Shown here piece after piece: positions 36,594-47,760 of a stretch of DNA of 64,000 nt. A program made the position numbers and the translations under genes. The stretch spans positions 1 to 64,000 of the forward strand of contig NW_026251429.1 in assembly GCF_025118155.1 (NCBI RefSeq), in the 5' to 3' direction. The notes beneath the pieces are model-generated. The model was not told the origin of the DNA, searched no databases, and was given only the letters and a program-made list of their open reading frames with translations. The stretch comes from Cokeromyces recurvatus. Taxonomy: Eukaryota > Mucoromycota > Mucoromycetes > Mucorales > Mucoraceae. Every line of letters begins with the position of its first letter. The first letter of the stretch is position 1.

Positions 36594-37210
36594 TGTTATA
36601 TAACAAGCTCTGGATATAAGCATAAGTAATATTATAAAAGATGAATTACATAATACAGGATAAACTATAAACCTGAACATAGAATAAAACAACATATATA
36701 TGCACATCATATTATACTGTATATAATATCCTATAAATAATATAAAACTACCTTATTGACATCCAATCAGCTAAATGTGTCAACTATAAGATATTGTATT
36801 ATTTCTAAATATTTATTTTTATAACCTTGATAAAAGTTCAGATCGTCTTAGATCCAATAAAATAAAAATATAAATGACATCCGGAACATACACTCAGATC
36901 AAGCAATAAATTTTTTAATTAAACCTTCAATCAGGATAAGTATATATTTATAACACCCAATAGATGATAATCCATAGATCAGTCTCTTGAATCAACACAA
37001 TACATATCTGAATACTAGCATTGTTTCATGACTTATCTTTTTTATAGCTATTTTTATTTCTTCGATTCAGGATTCATTAGTATAAAGAAATACAAGTAGT
37101 TGTGTAGACATGAAATAGCCTTTATATCATTCTTTTTACATTGAATAAGCAGTCTCAAACTATACTTCCTTTTGTATTCTTTCTCTTTCTTTTCTTCTTT
37201 TATTTTTTTT
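36594..37210 (+). repeat. LTR2 family repeat
   Basis: Plus orientation, starts TGTTATATAACAAGCTCTGG and ends in a CTTTTATTTT-rich stretch near 37210. Lies tail to head with the LTR1 copy 214 bp away. Confidence 0.7.
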
Positions 37211-37643
37211 TTTATATAGGTCATACCATTACAATTACAAACTTGATTGATTAGTGTGTGTTGTGAAGAGTAAAACATAGTTGATGATTAATTAATTCAA
37301 TAGAATCAGATACAGATTGCTTATTACGAAAAGAAAGAGATAATAAAAGAAGTAATTTATTGTGGTGTTCCAATATGTTTACTTTCTTATTATTATCGTT
37401 GCATTTATCTTGGATCTACACATAAAATAAGTTGAAGAAAGCATTAAACAACACTATTGAGATTGTTGTGATTTGGGTCGTCGTTAACCCTACTTCCTGA
37501 TAATCATTTTCAATCCTTTGCTTCTCTTTTCATTTAAACAAGATAAATAGATATTTATTATCATTAGAAAACATATTTTTTCTCAAAACATCAAACAATA
37601 TAACATTATATACATATAAACGATGCATTTATTTGTGAAAACC
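37211..37643. other. Intergenic, nothing recognised
   Basis: AT-rich spacer between the LTR2 copy and the 3' end of the next gene; no repeat or frame of note. Confidence 0.4.
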
Positions 37644-39236
37644 TTAATAAAATACTGTTTCAAAAGAAGGCTTCACAAAATTAGTCTCTGGACCAAGCAA
37701 AGATCTACTGCGATTGTCATATCTTGTTTTTAAAGATAACATTTCATTCTAATAAAAAATTATTAGATTTTTTGAATTTCAAATAGATTTATACATACAA
37801 ATATAAACATAAAGCTTTCAACAGCTCTTGGAATGTTAACTAGATTATGATATTCATCAATCAAACAAAATTGTCTGAGAGTCGTAGGTAAATAAATACC
37901 ATCTTCAGTCAAAGTCATTTTGATCAGAGAGCAGGTGAACCCTTTCATAATTGAATAATAACAAGTTACGTTTAATAATAATATAATAACCGATATGCGA
38001 AATATTATAGATTACCTTCACAAAGAATACCAAGAGACATTGGTGACAAAACCTTCAATGATACTTGATAGTTAATGGAATTCTTTAAATGTTTCATTAA
38101 CTTTACAAAATCATCTTCGGCTTGATATGAACTTTTTACGTTGGGCCTTTTAGCCTCAATAAAAAAAAAGTTCAAGCATCGCTTTCTGTCTTTTATACCT
38201 AACATTAGATCAGGCTTTTTTCTTTCTTTTCTATCAACTGAATCAATCCTATTCATCAATATTATAATTAATTTGGTATAGCTTTGGAAGGTTCAATACG
38301 TTTCAATATCACTTACGTTGAATATTCAATATAATCTAGTTGTGAAAAAATTGCTTTAATGAATGGAGTTATATGCTTCTGTATAAATGTTGATTCAGAC
38401 TTTTTATTTATTTTGTATTTGTCTTTTAAGAAAGCTTTGCACAATTCTTTAATAATTTTATCTATTGTATTCAATGGTTCAAACTTAATATGATCAATAA
38501 CACCATTAACATCAGAAGCCTATATATTTTTTAAAGTAAAATATTGTTATTGTAACTTCTTTGTTATATGTATAGAAAACCTTACATCTATTAAGTTTTT
38601 GCAATACTGCAAAGCACCGTCACTTGCTTTGGAAAATATTGATTTTCCACGTACATATTCATACATATCCTCTTGTATGTTTTTGATATAAGTTGTGACA
38701 CAACGCTTTTCATTAAATATATTTATTGGAAAAATAAAGGAAAGTGATCTATTCCATCAAGGGTTAGTCAAACAGCTTTGTTATTATTCTTTCTTAAAGT
38801 AATAATAATAATTACAATATTCTAATAGGATTAATATTATTAGTTTTTTCCGCAAGTAAAATATTTTTTCTCCTGAATATGTCCAATTTTTCAGTTATAT
38901 TATTTCCATTTAAAACCAACTACAGCATAAATATTTAGTTAAATAAACATATTTTTAATGTGCAACTACATATTACATTTGTTTTTGGACTCCAATCTTT
39001 TTGACCTTTGCCTTTAAGATAATTAAGCTTCTTCTTTCTTTTCACTTCAGTATCAGATATTGATGAATCAGAGTTATTACTATCTGTATATCGGTTATTA
39101 TCAATTACAAAATAAGAATATTTCTCTTTATTTTATGCTTTTATTTCTTTACCAAACACGCGCTTCTTATAATTCAAATATGAGACTAATTCAGATTCAT
39201 GAGATTCTTCTAATGCTTTTTTAATTTCTTTAACCA
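37644..39236 (-). CDS. Mucoralean hypothetical protein with PD-(D/E)XK-like signature, apparently intact
   Basis: At least six exons on minus: MVKEIKKALEESHESELVSY (39236); after an intron SNNSDSSISDTEVKRKKKLN; EDMYEYVRGKSIFSKASDGA; ASDVNGVIDHIKFEPLNTID with ESTFIQKHITPFIKAIFSQL; RKKPDLMLGIKDRKRCLNF and FFIEAKRPNVKSSYQAEDDF; GFTCSLIKMTLTEDGIYLPT; and a last exon NEMLSLKTRYDNRSR to SFETVFY, stop 37644-37646. The order EST...I.P...IF...KPD......EAK is that of a large mucoralean family; the D and E-x-K pair fits a PD-(D/E)XK nuclease-like core (inference). Apparent stops fall inside sequences that can be spliced out with GTA/AG sites. Function unknown. Confidence 0.65.
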
Positions 39237-39623
39237 TTTTAACAAAATTATATGAGATAAACAAGAGATAAAGTGGTGTATTTGTTGAATTTTGTTTGAA
39301 TATTATTTAACCGTGTTTTGTTTTTTTTTAAAAGGTTATATTAATTTATGTACGATTTATGCACCTGATCAGGAGAAGTGTTTATCAGATACATTTGTGT
39401 GTCACAGAATTTACGACAATTTAAATATCTGACTATTAAAAGTCTAGTCAGAAGGTCGTTGGTGGTGCTCTCTAACAATACTTAAACTTGGGATTGAGAC
39501 AAAGAGGAATATTGTTTAGACCAATGAGACTCCGGTTTAGACGAAGAGAAAAAAAATGAGACGAATCAATGTTAATTTTTAGACAAGTAAGGATTATTTT
39601 GTAGATGATTTATCTATAAATAT
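39237..39623. other. Spacer between two minus-strand loci
   Basis: Contains the upstream region of the 37644-39236 gene. No gene seen. Confidence 0.4.
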
Positions 39624-40126
39624 CTAAATTGTCCTTTCAAACAAAATCGTGTTCTCCACATTGATTTCTCTTTTGAAGACTAAAGGTCTTCCTTTGCCCT
39701 CCCAAACAGAAAGCGAAGTACCCTGCATGTTTTTGCTTGCATTTGTATCTCAGTCGCAAAGTATATGGCAGAGTTTACAATCTACTATACCTTAAAAATA
39801 TTTCTGTTCGGAAAGCTTCATTGTCTTAAGCACTTTTTTTTTGTAGCTGTTGCACACCTAAATATGTGCAGCTTAAAATGTTAGTAATAGAAACTCTCTC
39901 AATACTTGAAAACAGTAACAATACTGGCATTGGAGGTTCTAAACTCATTGATGTCTACCACTACAGATCCAAAGGTTATAGACCTTAGTTGAAGCTCTCT
40001 TTGAAGCACTCTAGTGGCACCAAAAGCGTGATCCTTGATTACTACCATATCGTTATTCTTCATACCTTCAGCAAAAATAATGAGAGGAATGACATCTGAA
40101 TTTTGAATGAACTTTTCTTCAGCCAC

Positions 40127-40165
<39 letters not shown>

Positions 40166-42454
40166 TAGTTTAAAAAAAGTGCTAGATTACATTGTTAATA
40201 CATGTACCCTGTTTCAATTAAGAAATATATATGTATAGTTGAACAAACCCTTTATCTTGTGTTGCCTTCTTGTCTATGCTTTTCCTTTCTCTGCTTTCTG
40301 TTCTTTATGGTGTCCTTTCTTTTTTTTATTGTACTCTTTACCCCTATTGATAAGTACTTTTGCTATTTCAGCATTGGCCCTCTGTCTTCCTTGGTAGTTA
40401 TTGAATCGAAAAGGAGAAGATTTATAGCTGTAAAACTGGAATAGACGAGACAATTGTACAGGTAGATACCGGATATGTTCTTGAAACTTTTCATTACTAA
40501 CAGTCTTAGCAGTGTGCAGGTCAGTCTCAATTGTTTCAAATTATGTATGTTGAGTCTTTAACCGCTCCACATATGTAGCTCTTCTATTGGTACCAGTATA
40601 GCATGCTTTTTCTTTGCCACTATAGCGCCGTATTTCCAGTTCTTCGGTAGAGTGAGCAACAGTAGTAGTAAATGTCTGCCTCCTTCCTGTATCTAAAGCA
40701 CATGGCAGAAAGTGTTCTTTGACTTCATCGGCTTGAAAGTCTTCCAAAATTAAATACATTTAGATTTGTTTCTTTCTTTGGTTTATATCGAGCAAAAATA
40801 AAACAAGCCCCAAAATTATCTAACATCATGAAGCACATGAAGCGTACTTTGCTTTTCGGTGATAAAAGTTATTCAAGACTGAACAAAAAATAAACGTAAA
40901 GTATTTGTATTTTTACAAAGAGTATTGCTTGTACAAATTTAGTTTCTTACCTTTCAAATCGAAACTTTTTAGAATCAAAAGTAGGGTAAAACTGTTCAAT
41001 GTTTTCTCTATAGATTGTACCGGATTTTTTCTTTACAATAGTAGCAAGAGATATACAATTGATAGATATATACTTCCAGCGCAAGCTAGGAGTAGGTGCA
41101 AGCGACAAACTTCTTGGCTTATCTAATGGATCAGTGCAGTTGCTACAGAATGATTCCAACTCACTAATAATATACCCTAAAACAGATATAAACTTGGTGG
41201 GTGATGCAGTTATATTTGTAGTATTAGGTGAGATTAAAAGCCAATTTTTGAATTTTTGAATTATTCCAGTGATCTGGTAAACATGTGCAATACGGACTAA
41301 ATCAAATTGTTTGGGCCACTTTGGGTTTCCATTGGAACCTAAAAGGCGCTCATAACAGTATTTTTCTGCCATCATATATAGAAATCCCTTCGGCATGCCC
41401 TATTATAGACTTTTGAGTTTAGTACGTGTCAAAAATCAAGTGTACATACATAATTGTGTATAATTATATATACATGTATAAAAAAAAACTTTTTAACTTG
41501 TATACATCTTTTAACTTGATTTGCAGGAAGTATACTAATCTATCTTTAAAAATCTCAACAATATGATTGAGATAAGTTGTTCCAAGCGTAACACGAGCAG
41601 CAGATAGAGAATCGCTATACCATGTAATCATACGATCTTTCAAAATAAAACTAATGTACGGATGTGTCTGTTGGAATGCAGCAAACGAAAAAAAAAAACG
41701 ATTTCATTTGACAAGAAATTTTTGTTCGTAACTTCCTGGCCCGTGATAAGTTGTGATATAGAGTATCAAAAGTTTTTTTTTGTTTTATTGCAGATAAAAA
41801 ATCAGAATCTTGATTGAGGATTGTACGAAAAGTGACATTTTTGATAAACTCACTAAGTTTTATAACTTTATCAGTAAATAAAGCTTTATGTGAAGGTCGT
41901 AATACAGATTCTAGGTATAACTTTCGTGTGAATTTTTCCATACTCCCACCAAAATCTTTCTGAAGCATTTCTGTTAATGTTTCCTTATATTTGGGGCACT
42001 GTTTGGATTTGACATTAAGATGTCCATGTTCTTCACAAGAACCACAGATAGGAACAGCACAACAACAACTACTACTACTGCCAGTTTTTTCTTAATCCAA
42101 ACGCATTTGTTTACCCTTTTGCTTATCAATCTTTGTCACATAATCATCCTTTGTAGGTCCCTTTTTTTTCTTGCGCCTATATAATATTTGCATAAATAGT
42201 GTTAATAAAATATCTACGTTTAACTTACAACTAAACATTAATAATTACTTTTGATGTACTGAGAACATAAATAACTTTCTTTATGTCTATAACCTTCAAT
42301 GACACAATCTTAGCATTTCATTACTTCTATATAGTTATTTGAAGTACATGATACAATTAAAAAATTGGGTATATAATCGTATTATTGCAGACTTACAACT
42401 TTTTTTCTTTGCATCTTTTTGCTTTAGATATTCCACACGTTTCAAGAAGGGCAT
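39624..42454 (-). pseudogene. Fanzor / TnpB-like (OrfB family) nuclease gene, decayed
   Basis: Possible start MPFLKRVEYLKQKDAKKK at 42454. Zinc-knuckle-like ICGSCEEHGHLNVKSKQCP near 42040; LQKDFGGSMEKFTRKLYLES; then at 41396-40947 a domain with NPKWPKQFDLVRIAHVYQIT. RuvC-I-like ALDTGRRQTFTTT (Asp about 40692) with YTGTNRRATYVERLK; then HTAKTVSNEKFQEHIRYLP, and a basic stretch. Next PLIIFAEGMKNNDMVVIKDH and VVVDINEFRTSN (Asp about 39955), the RuvC-II/III side; then the zinc ribbon remnant CQYCYC...CKLCHILCD and DTNASKNM, ending GKGRPLVF. That closing order is diagnostic of the TnpB/Fanzor family. Stops (e.g. after KQMRLD and in the ribbon), frameshifts and a ~32-base poly(T) insertion at 40133-40164 show it is dead. 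Confidence 0.72.
40133..40164. repeat. Poly(T) tract inside the Fanzor-like pseudogene
   Basis: About 32 T on plus. It interrupts the coding trace just before the RuvC-II side. Confidence 0.95.
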
Positions 42455-42917
42455 GTTAGAGTATTGAGAAAAGCGAGAGAGAAAGAGTGTGATAGAGAAA
42501 AAAAAACCTGGCTCGTTCTGGATAAAACTAACATATTTATCATTTTTTGAATGCAAGTTACACACAGGTATATATCAGTTTTAAATTTATCAAGCAAATA
42601 CTCAGTGTACAACTATTGAACTCTAATGTGAGTAGTTGCCCTCTCTTATTATTTATGCGATTTCAGCGTCATATGATATGAAAAATGGTCATTATATTGA
42701 ATCCAAATCATGCAGTTGTCTTTATTATAAAATAAAGAATTTGATAGATACAATAAATGTTGATACTATCTGTACAAGGAAGACAGTTATTTCATTCTTT
42801 GACTAAGCTAATAGTAATGTCGAATCGCCACAGAAGTGCTTATTAAAAAATATTCAATTTATGTTCTTGTAAGTCGAGATAGTACACATTAATTGTGCAA
42901 TACAATATGACTGTATT

Positions 42918-42965
<48 letters not shown>

Positions 42966-43853
42966 CAGAGTTAATCAGTGGTTATTCGGGAACAATTATA
43001 TTATAACTGGAATGTCAATGGTGCATTTTATTAATTGACTCAAGAGGGCAGATTGTCAAACTACGATACAAGTGTTTTTTAGGCAAACAATTTCAAAATA
43101 TTAATAAATATATACACATGGCATTGATAATATACTCGTTCTATTTTATTTTTTACTTCAAGGGCCAACTGCTATCATTTTGGAGCGTCTAAAAACGTAA
43201 CTTGATTGATTTAAATAAAAACATTATAATTTTATTTAGTAAGAACAGTCTCAATCTCAAGTTGAAAAATTGTGCATAGAAGGGGGCCCTCAGAACCGGG
43301 TGCACTACTAGTGAAATAGCTACTCAACTAAAAGTGCTAATATTCTTGTAATGCCTCTGAATTTTATCTTACTAATCTTTTTTTTCCAATTACTTTGTTA
43401 CTCTCTAATTCATTATATTTATTTTATCTTTTACACATATACTTTTATCCTTTTCCCTTTTGTCTCATAAGAGGGCTTTTCTTACTTATATATTATTAGA
43501 ACTGGCTAGGGGCAATACAGCAGATGAAAAATGCTGTGTGCTCATTTGGTCAAAAAAAAAATTTATAAAAATAAAAATTCAATTTTAAACGTACGTAAAA
43601 GGGGGTGATGCAGTTATTTAAATTATTGTGCTCATTATGGCCATTTTTTTTTCTTTAATAAATTTATCATTTAATCATACATAGAAGGGTAAAAAGAAGT
43701 AAGTTTTTTTAGCCTTTTATTCATCAATATGTTTAATTTATCAATAAATCTGTATATCCTTTGTAGTAATTTAACCAATCCAAATAACAAAAAAAGTAAT
43801 ATTTTTCCATTAAGCCCCTAATTAATTCTTTTTTCTCCCAATTTTTGATTCCA
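42455..43853. other. Gene-free AT-rich stretch with a ~41-base poly(T)
   Basis: Poly(T) at 42920-42960. No coding frame, tRNA or family repeat recognised. The sequence after 43200 is slightly less AT-rich but has no identifiable content. Confidence 0.5.
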
Positions 43854-44228
43854 TCAGAATCAGCATTCAAGATGTTACATTAATCTCATCCGCACAGTAG
43901 CAGGGTTCCTTTTCTTTTTCCAAGAAGAGGTGTCATACATGCTTGATAAAAAGGTTTGCTAGCAAGGATAGCCTTTTAGAAACTGTTGTTCCTTTCTAGG
44001 TATATGAAAATATGTCGTTACGCGAGGACCTTTTTCTATACTTGCTAGCTCCCTTTTGACCATCCTTGTTGCGTCATTCGTGTAGAATTTTGATCAACCA
44101 GGCTCTTGATCCTCACGTCTTGATTGGTTTCAAGGTAAGCTACGTGCAAACTCTAAAGAGACAGTCTAAAAGCTATCCAGTTAAGTACTATTAATTCATA
44201 AATATACTTACTTCTCTAATCAATTCAA

Positions 44229-44281
<53 letters not shown>

Positions 44282-44685
44282 CTTTTTCTTTGCCTACTTT
44301 TCCGTAGGAATCAGAATCAGCATTCAAGACGTTACATTAATCTCATCCGCACAGTAGCAGGGTTCCTTTTCTTTTTCCAAGAAGAGGTGTCATACATGCT
44401 TGATAAAAAGGTTTGCTAGCAAGGATAGCCTTTTAGAAACTGTTGTTCCTTTCTAGGTATATGAAAATATGTCGTTACGCGAGGACCTTTTTCTATACTT
44501 GCTAGCTTCCTTTTGACCATCCTTGTTGCGTCATTCGTGTAGAATTTTGATCAACCAGGCTCTTGATCCTCACGTCTTGATTGGCTTCAAGGTAAGCTAC
44601 GTGCAAACTCTAAAGAGACAGTCTAAAAGCTATCCAGTTAAGTACTATTAATTCATAAATATACTTACTTCTCTAATCAATTCAA

Positions 44686-44722
<37 letters not shown>

Positions 44723-45124
44723 TTTTCTTTGCCTACTTTTCCGTAGGAATCAGAATCAGCATTCAAGACGTTACATTAATCTCATCCGCACAGTAGCAGG
44801 GTTCCTTTTCTTTTTCCAAGAAGAGGTGTCATACATGCTTGATAAAAAGGTTTGCTAGCAAGGATAGCCTTTTAGAAACTGTTGTTCCTTTCTAGGTATA
44901 TGAAAATATGTCGTTACGCGAGGACCTTTTTCTATACTTGCTAGCTCCCTTTTGACCATCCTTGTTGCGTCATTCGTGTAGAATTTTGATCAACCAGGCT
45001 CTTGATCCTCACGTCTTGATTGGTTTCAAGGTAAGCTACGTGCAAACTCTAAAGAGACAGTCTAAAAGCTATCCAGTTAAGTACTATTAATTCATAAATA
45101 TACTTACTTCTCTAATCAATTCAA

Positions 45125-45162
<38 letters not shown>

Positions 45163-45317
45163 TTTTCTTTGCCTACTTTTCCGTAGGAATCAGAATCAGC
45201 ATTCAAGACGTTACATTAATCTCATCCGCACAGTAGCAGGGTTCTTTTTCTTTTTCCAAGAAGAGGTGTCATACATGCTCGATAAAAAGGTTTGCTAACA
45301 AGAATAGCCTTTTAGAG
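43854..45317. repeat. Tandem array of a ~440 bp unit, 3.3 copies, each with an internal poly(T)
   Basis: Units start at 43854, 44311, 44750 and 45190 with TCAGAATCAGCATTCAAGA(T/C)G. Lengths are 457, 439, 440 and 128 bp (last partial); the length difference lies in the poly(T) run (up to about 50 T at 44231-44280). Apart from that the copies differ by only a few substitutions, so amplification is recent. On minus each full unit holds a coding-like segment with a 59 nt intron (see findings). The array ends abruptly next to a LINE remnant. Confidence 0.93.
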
Positions 45318-45575
45318 TTTGATGACGTCCTGATTAAAGTCCTTCTCAATAACGTAGCCTCCACTAGGTTTTCTCCAAATATCAGAATATTACAAGATTT
45401 CATATTATCTCCTCTTTTCTTCACTCTATTTTATATTAACAATCTATTGACCTAACATATTATGCTTTCATTGAAGTCCATTATTTGACCGATTCCAATC
45501 TAAGTAGCTCTTAGTTTACCTAACCTTGTTTATGCTGATATTACAGTCCTTAAATAGCAAATTTCTCCTTCTCCT
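45318..45575 (+). pseudogene. LINE reverse-transcriptase remnant
   Basis: Plus-strand reading gives FDDVLIKVLLNNVASTRFSP, LQDFILSPLFFTLFYINNLL, several stops, then LPNLVYADITVLK. This is the order G.LQG..LSPLLF..YIN.L ... Y.DD of LINE reverse transcriptases, with the second catalytic Asp changed (YADI). Strongly decayed. It abuts the partial last unit of the tandem array. Confidence 0.6.
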
Positions 45576-45689
45576 TGTAGACTTTTCTTAATCTTTGTAA
45601 AGATCAATCATTATACCTTAGAATATATAGATGAAAGCTACACAGTTGTGTTGTATTTGCCTCCCTCAAATTTCTGTCCCAGTCTTACG

Positions 45690-46300
45690 CTCTTAATGAA
45701 TATTATGATTGTAATTGACTTTATAACCAAGTGAATAGAAGCAAAGCATCATTTGTTAAGCAATAAAGAGGTCATCCAAATAAAAACTAGTATATTGTAC
45801 TTTACATCATCCTATATTCATTCTACATTCAGTTTTAATACTAGTTGTTGTTAGAGTATTTGAGCTTTCATAATAAGTATATACATTGTATTATTTAATA
45901 ATAAGGATTCAATAGGATTATGACTGTTATTTTCAGTTACATAATTGTTTATAAATCATACATATTATATGTACAGCTATGATGTTGAATAGTGTTATGT
46001 AATAATATCTTAGAGGATGATGATAATAGTAGCTTACCAATAATTGGTATTGTTGTGGCTGGAATATTCACCGTGAATTAGTATTAACGCATTGTTTACT
46101 TCCAGAAATAATAATTCGATATATATATATATATATATTAGTAACAGTGACAGCTCAGGGAGAATAAAGATAAAAATAAAAGAATATCTTATTGTATGCA
46201 GGATTATTTGGAGACACTATTTAGGCATGATTTCTTATTATTCCAGTATTTGCTTTCCCAAAGATTATATTTCTATTAATATCACTCACCGTATATATAT
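45690..46300 (+). repeat. LTR1 family repeat, diverged
   Basis: AATAAAGAGGTCATCCAAAT, TTCATTCTACATTCAGTTTT, AGGATTATGACTG and GGATTATTTGGAGACA follow the order of 23930-24380. (AT)n runs at 46118-46139 and 46292-46311 are copy-specific expansions. Confidence 0.65.
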
Positions 46301-46364
46301 ATATATATATAAAACTCATGCTGCAACTAGTGATGATATGAGTCTTGATATTATTTAAAGAAAG

Positions 46365-46365
<1 letters not shown>

Positions 46366-46395
<30 letters not shown>

Positions 46396-46405
46396 CATAC
46401 ATACA
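46366..46405. repeat. (CATA)n microsatellite
   Basis: Ten uninterrupted CATA/TACA units. Similar but shorter tracts occur at 5430 and 61090. An (ACTA)n tract lies at 46897-46925. Confidence 0.95.
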
Positions 46406-47760
46406 TCTATTCGTGCGCTTATATCTAAATAATAGATCTAGATATTAGAGCTAGATCACATAAATAAATTGATAGTATCTATTATAGTAATTAAAGCTAG
46501 TACAATAGTTGGAATACAGCACTTATCCTTTGGTTGCACCTATGGCACTATCTGATTGAGAAGTCGATGTCTCTGTTGGCAAATCTTGACTGCTTACCAC
46601 CACAGTTGTTTTTTTTCCTTATTGTCCCTTTTTTTTTCACTTTGACCAATTGACTTAGTGGAACTCTTATTCAATATATATCCACTACACATATTGCAAA
46701 TGCCACAAAGAATTGGAAGATCCTCTTTTCCTTTTTCTTCTCAACAAGCTTCCTTCCTTTCAAAAAAAAAAAAAAAAAAAAGGAACTCACAATAAATAAT
46801 ATGCTCTAATTCATTTTTGATAAAAAGCCTGTAAAGAAAATATGTAGTAGCACTGATAAGAATAGTAGATTAACATGGCAACCATTTTTTTTTGCAACTA
46901 ACTAACTAACTAACTAACTAACTAATTATCGTGATAAATTTAGCTGGAATACTTTGAAGAGAATCTTGGTATAGGCTCTAAGCATTCTCAACTGTTTTAA
47001 AGGATGAAGACTTTCGAATCTAAAGTTTGTAAGTTGTCTCTATCATTAACATGTAAACAGAAGAAAGAGAGAAAAAAAAATCTTACGCTAGATCATATAT
47101 GAATAAATAAAAGGAAAATAATCTTAGCTTTAAACTTGATTGGTAATAATCATAAAGGCAGAAGACTTGATATGAAGTGATTAGTGTGTGTGTGTGTGTG
47201 GGGGAAAGTGAAATAACTCTAATAAGAAAAAAGGTACTGACATATAAATCTTTTCTTCGTCTTCAAAGTATACGTATGTTGATACTACTAACTGACCTCA
47301 GATGATGGTAGACAAGTTTGGAAGATGAATTTACTGTTCATAATAATCGGTGAAAGACAATTCTATTATTAGTAGCTACTGCTATACACAGTATCGCCAC
47401 CTCTCCATCATCATAAAAAAGTCAAGGCAAAATCAAGCCATTGTATATACAAAAAAAAAAAAGCCTCCCCTAATTGTGATCATATTTATAGATCGTTTAT
47501 CTTATCTCTTCTTCAGTGACTATTCACTTGATACTACCAAAAATTGTTCATATATACATATTCAAATTGAAGATGCTTTATGATTATAGAAAACGATGAC
47601 GTAATATTTGGCTTTTAATAGTACTTCAAGGATTGTCTTTATATAATAACTGAATCATTTTCATTGTAATAATAAGGGTTCTTGTGCAAGATATAAACAA
47701 AGATATACTAGATCAAATTTTATTATCGACATTATATATAAATATATATATAACAAATAC
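46406..47760. other. Intergenic, nothing recognised
   Basis: AT-rich; contains a (TG)n tract near 47186-47200, poly(A) near 46760-46780 and no coding sequence. Marks the right edge of the repeat island. Confidence 0.5.

Noticed and set aside
44204..44211. ATACTTAC as a U1 snRNA 5' end inside the tandem unit
   Set aside because: Only 8 bases match and no U1 body follows; on minus it is a perfect GTAAGTAT donor with a matching acceptor.
43854..45317. CRISPR-like array
   Set aside because: Units are ~440 bp with no unique spacers; this is a eukaryotic tandem duplication.
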